Positions 1-9,411 of a stretch of DNA of 27,903 nucleotides are shown here, one piece after another. Numbering within the stretch: position 1 is the first letter of the stretch; each line of letters starts with the position of its first letter. Location: assembly GCA_001600415.1 (NCBI GenBank), contig BCJX01000014.1:1037909-1065811 (forward strand). Direction: 5' to 3'. The translations under genes were made by a program, and so were the position numbers. The DNA comes from Pascua guehoae (taxonomy: Eukaryota > Basidiomycota > Tremellomycetes > Trichosporonales > Trichosporonaceae). Under the pieces are notes generated by a model, which saw only the letters and a program-made list of their open reading frames with translations, ran no database searches and was not told the origin of the DNA.

Positions 1-104
1 CCCCCACCACCAACCTATTCGCCCGCTCCATCTACTACTTCTTTCTCCTCACTCCCCCCTCTCTCACTCCCCCCCTCTCTCTCACCTCTCCAAAACTCGG
101 CGAT
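1..104 (+). promoter_or_regulatory. Pyrimidine-rich leader/promoter of ATP2
   Basis: The stretch before the ATP2 start is almost pure C/T, with repeated CTCTCACTCC-type blocks. Such CT-rich tracts just upstream of the start are common around transcription starts of highly expressed fungal genes. No TATA box is visible, and the window begins inside this region, so the full promoter is not seen. The regulatory role is inferred from position and composition. Confidence 0.5.
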
Positions 105-2707
<2,603 letters not shown>

Positions 2708-3508
2708 ATGCCCAAGCGCAAGCGCGAGGACGACTCGTTGGCCTCCCCGCGCTCCCTGCGCAGCACGCGCAGCACGGCACGCCGGGTGGCGACTCCCGAC
2801 GAGACCGAGGACGACGACACCTGGACGCACGGCGACTTTGAGGTGGTGACGAGCGACAATGTGCGGTTCATGGTCCCGTCGTACATTCTCCTCTGCCACA
2901 GGTGAGGAGCTGCCACGTCGGTTGCGGACGGGCTACAGCTCACACGGTTCCGCAGCCCGGTATTTCGCGACGCGGGCGAGCTGTCGGGCGACGACGACAA
3001 GAAGCTTACATTCACCGACGACGAGATTGAGACTGCCGCCGTCTTCCGCCTCTTTCTCGAGATTGCGACCGAGGGGTGCCTGCGCGAAGTGGGAAAGTAT
3101 CTCGTGACCGAGTCCAAGCTCGCCCACTTTTTGCGCAAGTACAACTGCACCGCCGCACAGGCCGTGCTCCTGGCCACGCTCCGCGATGCGATCCGCGACA
3201 AGTCGGCGCGCATCCAGTATGCGTTTGCGATTGCCGCCGTCCTCGAGGACGTCGAGACGTGTAAAGTCGCCCTCAGTTTCCCGCTCTCGTGGTCCACCCG
3301 CCACGTCGCCCAGCTCAAGGACGGCGTACCGGGAGAGTGCATCTATGACCCCACCGCCATGCCCCTCTCGCTCTGGCGCCGCATCCCGGGCGACTTTCTC
3401 TGGGCCATGTCCCGCGCATGGGCAGAGTCGAGGAGTCCGGCACATCTCGACAGGCTGCCGGCCAAGTTTGAAAAGTATCTCAATGTGGCCAAGGCGATCA
3501 AGAATTGA
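2708..3508 (+). CDS. BTB/POZ-domain protein
   Basis: Two exons (2708-2901, 2956-3508) give 248 residues. The N-terminus is basic (MPKRKRED...) and then Ser/Arg-rich, possibly a nuclear signal. A BTB-like domain starts near residue 38 with HGDFEVVTSDNVRFMVPSYI and continues across the splice as CHSPVFRDAGEL. I fixed the 54-nt intron from that junction: the donor is GTGAGG, the exons share a frame, and a TGA lies inside the intron. An alternative acceptor at 2938 breaks the frame. After the BTB fold comes a helical C-terminal half with no motif I recognise. BTB proteins usually dimerise and often act as adaptors, for example to cullin-3 ligases. Divergent BTB proteins of this layout occur in many copies in basidiomycetes. 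The specific partner is unknown. Confidence 0.8.
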
Positions 3509-3543
3509 GCCGTGGGCGGTGCACATGCAGTACAGCGTGTTCA

Positions 3544-3598
3544 GTGCGTGCAGGGCGTGCAGTGCGTGCAGTGCGTGCAGTGCGTGCAGTGCAGTGCG
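3544..3598. repeat. 9-bp tandem repeat (GTGCAGTGC)n
   Basis: About five or six near-perfect copies of a 9-bp unit GTGCAGTGC start ~35 bases after the stop of the BTB gene, so the array is probably within its 3'UTR. The repeat shows directly in the sequence; no function is implied. Confidence 0.85.
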
Positions 3599-3944
3599 AG
3601 CTCGAGGTTGCGGTTGCTGACACGCAAGGTCGCTCGTCCCAAACATTGTGCCAATCGGAGGGTCAAACGCAGCGACACAAAACTTCGGGACGTTGCCACG
3701 GCTCGCCATTGCCAGTTGACTGAGCGCCTACATTCGTCTTGCCACTACCAGTCGAGACTGATCGCCTGCATTCCCTTCCAACTGCTCGCCTATCGGCCGC
3801 CTCCCTTCCTTCATGCCCGTCTCCTCCACCCCCGCTGAAACCCCTCCACCAACATGCGCATATACCCCTCCATGTCTCCACATCCACCATGTTGTATCAT
3901 GTACATATCGCTGAGCCTCCGCCCTGGAAATGTATTTAGCACAC
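3599..3944. other. Intergenic, no gene seen
   Basis: About 350 bases between the BTB-gene repeat and the unresolved minus-strand locus. It contains C-rich low-complexity sequence near 3810-3880 and only short open frames without recognisable motifs. Confidence 0.5.
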
Positions 3945-5159
3945 TCACGCGACATTCTGCGCGCACATCGACGAGCGCGGCCCGGCAGGTGTGTCGATCA
4001 GAATGCGCTTGTCGGTCTTGACTTTCTGTGAGGGCCATGGTCTGGAATGGCGCGGACAGACTTGATCGCGGCCAACTGGCCAAGTTTGTCAATCTCTTGC
4101 TGTCGGCCGTGCAGGTTCACGGCGACGGGCCGAACCGCCCACCGGGGTGCTTCCATCACAACCTTGACGTAGCTAGCGCATTGCTCCTTGCTAGCCTTGC
4201 TGCTCGTTGCCACGCGACTCTGTGCACAATGGTTCACATTGTCCAATCTCGGCGGTTCTCAGTTACTCTTCGTCGCTCCTGCACAGCAATGCCCACTGCG
4301 CCTCTCCACAGATACACCTACATACACGTCGTCATTTTACACTCTCCCACTTCTCTACGACCCCCTCGCCCCATCACGTATTCCGAACCGAGCGGATCCA
4401 GCTACCCACCTACCCCCGTCTCGCGCACCTGAACCCCCCAGCTCGCGTACCGTCCGCGTGCCTAGACCACAGCCCCCATACCCCTGCCGGAGAATGCATC
4501 TGCGACCGCCGGGCGCAAGCCCACGGCAGGGGGTCGCCCGAGCGCAGTAAGTACCGTGGAGGGGCACCGATCCGCCACCCGTGCATGGGCCCGCATCCCA
4601 CCGTCGGGCTGCCAAGTTCTGGCGTGTACCTGGGAGCACTCCTGGAAGCCGCGGCCAGACGAGCGCAGGTTTCGGGAACCCGGCCACGACCGACTCATGT
4701 CTCCCGAGCTGTCCGCGGTGGATGTGAGGCGTTGCAACCCAGCGCTTGTAGGCACGTCGGGGGCGTAGATACCAACGAACCCGGTGACCTCGTTGTCCAG
4801 GTCTTGGCCCGGGGACGGTGTCGCTGAGGGGCATGAAGCGTTGAGCATGGGAGTTGATGTGGCGTGTATACTTTGTATCGACGCTGGGAGGTGGGTTCGG
4901 GCGAGGTAGACGGGCCCGATCGAGAGCAGCCCGCGTCGGGGTTGGGCATACTCGTCCGAGAGACGGGCGGAGGACGAGCCCGCGAGTCCCGCCTCGGCGG
5001 GGAGGATCGACGCCGTGGAAACCGAGCGGATTGAGCGGCGAGGCGGGCCAGGGGTGGGGTCCATGCCTGCGCGATACTTGATCTAAGGGGGTATTGTGCG
5101 GACCGCCCGGAACTAGGCTCGTGAGTGGCATCTCGCGCTCGTACACTTGTATGTAGGCA

Positions 5160-5261
5160 TTTGGACTTGGACTTGGAGTCGGAGTTGGACTTGGAGTTGG
5201 AGTTGGACTTGGAGTTGGACTTGGACTTGGACTTGGACTTGGACTTGGACTTGGACTTGGA
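5160..5261. repeat. 6-bp minisatellite (TTGGAC/TTGGAG)n
   Basis: Roughly seventeen copies of a hexamer alternate TTGGAC and TTGGAG, becoming perfect TTGGAC at the right end. Because the unit is a multiple of three, every frame through it stays open (Lys-Ser or Gln-Val on the minus strand, Leu-Asp/Glu on the plus), which creates long spurious open frames here. Confidence 0.95.
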
Positions 5262-5540
5262 AACTACTGTACTTTGTCTTTGCGCGGATCCCGCGGTCCA
5301 TCGCCACGACGTCCTCACACCCACACGGCATCGTTCGCCCACGCCAGGTCCTCTTGCCCGACCTCCTGGGCGTCGGGCGGGGTCAAACTCGCCATTGGCG
5401 TCGCCGGTGTCCCGGTTCGAGAAGACACTCGGTGCCAATCGTGTCGCCGTGCCCATCGCAAGACGCAGGACAGTCTGCGCCGGCGTGCCCACCGACACGT
5501 TTGGTACCCATGCGGTACGTATTCCAGTCTGTGACGATCA

Positions 5541-5630
5541 GCGGTGGTGAGCGGTGGTGAGCGGTGGTGAGCGGTGGTGAGCGGTGGTGAGCGGTGGTGA
5601 GCGGTGGTGAGCGGTGGTGAGCGGTGGTGA
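5541..5630. repeat. 10-bp minisatellite, nine perfect copies
   Basis: Nine consecutive identical copies of GCGGTGGTGA. Perfect identity implies recent expansion. It sits between the aspartic-protease-like piece and the signal-peptide-like piece on the minus strand, so it is either in an intron of that locus or part of its decay. There are no spacers, so it is not a CRISPR. Confidence 0.97.
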
Positions 5631-5741
5631 GCAGTGCTACGCATGGGGTCTGCGCTTGAATGTCGCCAGAGGCCCGGCGACCGCCTCGATGGTATCGCCC
5701 TCGTCACCACACGACAAAGGCATTCTCGCCCCCGGCGAGGT

Positions 5742-5773
5742 AGCTGGTCGGCACTGGCCAGTGCCGACCAGCT
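5742..5773. repeat. Perfect 32-bp palindrome
   Basis: Two 16-base arms, AGCTGGTCGGCACTGG and its exact reverse complement, abut with no loop. It lies about 55 bases inside the signal-peptide-like open frame on the minus strand, where the apparent reading frame changes. As DNA it can form a cruciform; as RNA, a hairpin. Confidence 0.95.
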
Positions 5774-5827
5774 CCGTCCGACAGCTGTCGCGACGAGGGC
5801 CGTGATGGTGTGCATGATATTGCGCAT

Positions 5828-6442
5828 GGTTAGCCGGTAAGGGGCCTGACGTAGAGCAACAGGACGTCGGTGCCGTGCGTGGAGTGGCAATGTCCGAGTT
5901 TAACGCTTTCAGAATGTGAGTTGCCTAGAGCGCCTAGAGCATAAAGCGCCGCAGTTGATGGTGACTAGCGACTGGCGAGCACATGGATTGTCGAGCAGTC
6001 GTTACGGTGGTGGCGTACTGCTGTCAGAGCTATTTCTGCTCTGGGTTCCTGGGCCAGGGCGGCTTTGCGCTCTGTCTTTTACACCATTCACCTCTTCATC
6101 GGCACGATGATACAGGCACCTGTGATCGTCTGCGCGACATGAGGTAGTCTTTGCGAGCACGGCCATGCCGATGTCCAAGTTGCAGCTATCGATGCGTCGA
6201 CGTGCAACGAGATGAACAATCACCGATCAACGAAGAGAGACTCAAATGACAAAACAGCGACGGTCGAATGGCAGCTCGGGAATCGCCGGGCCGGCGCCGA
6301 ACCTCGGCCCGGGGCGGCCATGTCGGCCCATTCTCGGCGAGATGTGCGGTCAACGACACGATGGGTGCCCACAATGTTGACAGACAGCAGCATCTGGATT
6401 CTGGACAATCGTTACTCTCCACTAACACCACTATTTACGACC
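5828..6442. other. Intergenic, upstream of SMP-30-like gene
   Basis: About 600 bases between the unresolved minus-strand locus and the next plus-strand start. It should contain the lactonase promoter. I see only a short local duplication (GCCTAGAGC twice near 5922-5940) and short open frames with no family resemblance. Confidence 0.5.
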
Positions 6443-7689
6443 ATGTCTGTGCCCGTCTTTGACGCCGAGGTGGCGATCAGGAGCGAGAACGCGCTCGGCG
6501 AGGGTGAGTCCACTGGGCACCTGGGCGCTTGGGCCGCAAGGCACGGCCGTTTTTACGTTGTTGACAACAGGCATCCTCTGGGACGAACGCACGCAGCTCC
6601 TGCACTGGATCGACATTGACCGCGCCGAGCTCCACTCGTACGACGTCGAGAGCAACAACTATGCCGTCGAGGCGTTCCCCGAGAGCGAGTTTGTCACCGC
6701 CCTCTCGCCGCGCAAGGACAGTGACGGGGTGAGTCACCACGAGTCACCACGAGTCACACCCGTCACACCAAACCGGTCTCGGCCATCACAGCTGACTCCA
6801 GTTCATCGCCGCGATCGAGGACAAGATTGTGCTCGTCTCGCCCGCCAAGCCAACGTCCCCAGCGCCAGCGACAGGCATCTCGGCCGTCCGCGCCCAGTCG
6901 ACTGCGACTGTTGCCGAGCCGCTCGACGCGGTCGTTGCGGCCCAGCACCTCGTGCGCTTCAACGACGGCGCGAGCGATGCCGCTGGCCGCTTTGTCATTG
7001 GGAGCATGCGGCGCCCCGAGATCCGAGATGGCAAGAACTGGGGCCAGCTCTTCAGCGTCGCGCCGGACGGAGAGGTGACGACCCTGCTGGAAGATGTGGG
7101 CACGAGTAACGGTATCGACTGGTCGCTGGATAACAAGCTCATGTGTACGTGCGGGGTACCAGGTACCGGCCACTCGGAAACGAATGGGGTGACCTCTGCC
7201 AACACCCGTCCCGATCTTTGCTAACTGCTGCTAGACTACGTGGACAGCGGATACGGGCGCATCGACGTGTTCGACTACGACCTCGCGACGGGGGCCATCT
7301 CGAACCGCCGCCCATTCGTAGACGGCCACCCCGACCCGCTCGACGGCCACACGGGCGGCGCATTCGACGGCCTCGTCGTCGACGGCGTCGGCAACGTGTG
7401 GGTCGCGCGCTGGGGCGAGTCGCGCGTCATCGGGTACGCACCCGATGGGACCATGATTGCCCAGATCCGCACACCCGGCGCGCGGTCGCCCACCATCCCA
7501 TGCTTTGGCGGCAGGGACCTGTCGACCATGTACATTGCCTCGGCCAGCGCGGGCCTCGCGGGCGCATCGCAGGACGAGTGGCCCGAGTCGGGCAACGTGC
7601 TCAAGATTGAGTGCGGGCCGGGCTCCGAGGTCGCCAAGGTGCTCGGCGAGGGGTGGAAGGGACGCGTGCGCCATCGTTTTGGTGGATAG
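6443..7689 (+). CDS. SMP-30/gluconolactonase/LRE-like family protein
   Basis: Four exons (6443-6503, 6571-6728, 6802-7144, 7235-7689) give 338 residues, a typical single six-bladed beta-propeller of this family. Members are metal-dependent lactonases (sugar lactones such as gluconolactone) or related esterases. Family landmarks are present in order: the LGEG..W start with Glu20, RFNDGASD with Asn127, TSNGIDWS with Asn176, and FDGLVVDGVGNVWVA with Asp232. By family precedent Glu20, Asn176 and Asp232 would hold the divalent metal, and Asp232 would be the catalytic base. No signal peptide is seen, so it is probably cytosolic. Intron 2 begins with three near-repeats of GAGTCACCAC. The exact substrate cannot be read from sequence; sugar or aldonate lactone is the default inference. 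Confidence 0.9.
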
Positions 7690-7916
7690 GTTCTGAGCCG
7701 CTTCTTGAAGGTGTAGACACACGGCGAGTCTAGAAGGTTAGAACTCTTGGGTGGCGTGGGCCTGGGTATAGAGACTCAAGGTGTCGCTCCGGATGCGCTG
7801 TGTTACCACACTAGACGGCGATGAGATGGTTAGACATCGCTAGATCGAGACGGTAGAGCACATCCACGTGGGCTACCAAAATCCATACATAGAACAACGT
7901 GGTGAATGCAACACAA

Positions 7917-8829
7917 CTAGAGCCACTGCGACTTCTCCCATGCCGGGTCTGCTGTCAGCTGGGTTGTCAAAGAGTTAGCTCACCCTGGAGGAAGGCACAG
8001 AGCACCTTGGAGCCAGTCTGGAGGAGGGGGTGGCCTGCCACAATCTCGAGGAAGCGCTGCAGGCCTTCACGGCGCTGCTCAATGACGTCGTCCGTGAAGC
8101 GGTTAGTAAACACCTGCGGTTGTAAGTATGTGATGGGGCTGAGCCAGCTAGAAACCGCAGCCCACCTTGCCAGGGAGAGGAGGGATGTTGACACGCGTGC
8201 TCTCGCGCTCGAGAATGTCGCGGAACGCCTCAAAGTCCGAGTACCGCCGGCGTACTACCGAGTGTTGGATCTTGAATGCAGGGATGTTGGTCTGCTTGGT
8301 CAGGCCAACTTTGTAGATGCCACACCCACCATGCACACAATCTCGTAGTCGGTGTACATCTTGCGCCCGACGCCTAGCATGGGTTAGCTCGGATGGGAAC
8401 TAGGGAGCATACCGTGTGTGAGCGGATTCCGGACCTCGATCTCGAGGAACGACTCGGGGACAGCGTACATCTCCTCGAACTGGGCCATCAGTACTCGTCC
8501 TCAATCCAAAGGCGCCGAGAACCAAGTCCGCGGCGACCGGGTCTCGGAGAGAGACACGTGACGCACCGTCTGTGGCCGACCCGCCAGCCGCGCCATGTCC
8601 GAGAACGTCAGACGCTGCGACGACTCGACGCGTGCGAATGGCGAGTGTCCCGTGTCCACTGAGTGTCAGCAATCATTGTCGAATATCATCCAGCTCGTGT
8701 GGCTAGCTGACCAGGATGAGTCGGCGGTGCGGGCTGGTGGACGGCGGCTGCAGAGTCAGCGATGCGCTCGGGCCATTAGGGAAGCGCGCGGGACGGGAAC
8801 GCACAGCCGCCCTGCTGGGCTGGATTCAT
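7917..8829 (-). CDS. SNX3: Sorting nexin-3 (PX-domain retromer cargo adaptor)
   Basis: Eight minus-strand exons (8829-8805, 8747-8712, 8658-8567, 8479-8413, 8373-8330, 8291-8166, 8113-7984, 7948-7917) give 183 residues. The family (yeast Snx3/Grd19) binds PI3P on endosomes and works with retromer to return cargo to the Golgi. The match is diagnostic: [19 protein letters not shown], then TNIPAF, RRRYSDF (Arg104-Tyr105), IPPLPGK (ending Lys130) and [20 protein letters not shown]. The C-terminus is [10 protein letters not shown]. These Arg/Lys sites are the expected PI3P-binding residues. The N-terminal ~45 residues are Pro/Ser-rich and depend on the first two short exons, the least certain part. 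Introns are 57, 53, 87, 39, 38, 52 and 35 nt. The gene is divergent from the ELMO-family gene. Confidence 0.93.
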
Positions 8830-9411
8830 GGCGGAGATAGACGAGATGCACGCAGGCAAGTGATAGCGGCCCCACAGAGGCCGATGGACGCGAGAGAGTA
8901 GAGGATACGAGAGTGTTGAAAGATAAAGGGTGGTTGTTGAGAGAGGTGGAGTGGATGGGTGATGGCCGGTGGCGCGGACGACCAGAGGCACGAGAATCCG
9001 AGGACGAGGAGGACGCTGGCCACACGACGCTCCTCACTGCTCGCCACCTCCGGAACATTGCCCCGTGGACGCCCTCCCCTGCCCCTTTTCCTTCTAATTT
9101 GATCCCGCTAATCCGTTTCAGGTGGGTGAATTAGGTTTCTTTACTTTACCGAGACTGAATCTTATTAGGAAAATGACGTTTGGCTAGGCCCTGGCCTACA
9201 GGGTGGGTGTGTGGGTGTGGGCTCCCGTGCCTCTTGTCACAACAAGGCACACATCCACCCATCCACAGACATTCGTCTCCTGACAACCAACTTACCCCCC
9301 CCCCCGACTCCGACGTTTCGAACCAACAACCCTACTCCCCTTACCACTTCTCACCCCATCTCGTTCACATCCTCAACCAGCAACAATCATTTACAACTCT
9401 ACTCGAACACG
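8830..9411. promoter_or_regulatory. Divergent promoter region SNX3 / ELMO
   Basis: A 582-base region separates two divergently transcribed starts and must contain both promoters. Visible features are an ATGACGT element (CRE-like core TGACGT) near 9173-9179, a C-run of about a dozen bases near 9295-9305, and an A/T-richer stretch around 9125-9180 that contrasts with the GC-rich surroundings. No TATA box or known binding-site array can be claimed. Confidence 0.45.

Larger units (their letters stand above)
3945..5827 (-). pseudogene. Unresolved locus with aspartic-protease-like fragments, probably decayed
   Basis: No intact gene can be assembled, but several minus-strand pieces read like coding sequence in different frames. 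An ATG at 5827 opens a signal-peptide-like start (MRNIMHTITALVATAV). A piece near 5720-5635 in another frame reads GDEGDTIEAVAGPLATFKRR. A piece at about 5530-5410, preceded by a plausible acceptor, reads WVPNVSVGTPAQTV and later FSNRDTGDANGEFDPAR. The VGTP-Q motif is typical of the strand before the catalytic Asp of A1 aspartic proteases. However, the expected DTG is replaced by AMGTA. Near 4200-4060 another open stretch and a candidate final exon at 4025-3945 (ILIDTPAGPRSS) are unassigned. Frame breaks coincide with a palindrome, a 10-bp and a 6-bp array. It could instead be a fast-evolving, heavily spliced gene. Confidence 0.35.

Noticed and set aside
2902..2938. 37-nt intron in the BTB gene ending at the first CAG
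   Set aside because: It shifts the reading frame; the acceptor at 2955 keeps the frame and restores the SPVFRD BTB motif.
4355..5146. 263-residue minus-strand open frame
   Set aside because: Pro/Arg-rich with no motif; GC-rich sequence leaves frames open by chance. Fragments are instead discussed under the unresolved locus.
5405..5430. GGTTCGAGAAG as a tRNA B box
   Set aside because: No cloverleaf can be formed around it, and it overlaps the aspartic-protease-like fragment.
5541..5630. CRISPR-like direct repeats
   Set aside because: Repeats are contiguous with no spacers, and the genome is eukaryotic.
9285..9335. tRNA B-box-like GGTTCGAAAC on the minus strand
   Set aside because: No matching A box, acceptor stem or T-run terminator at appropriate distance; it lies in the ELMO leader.
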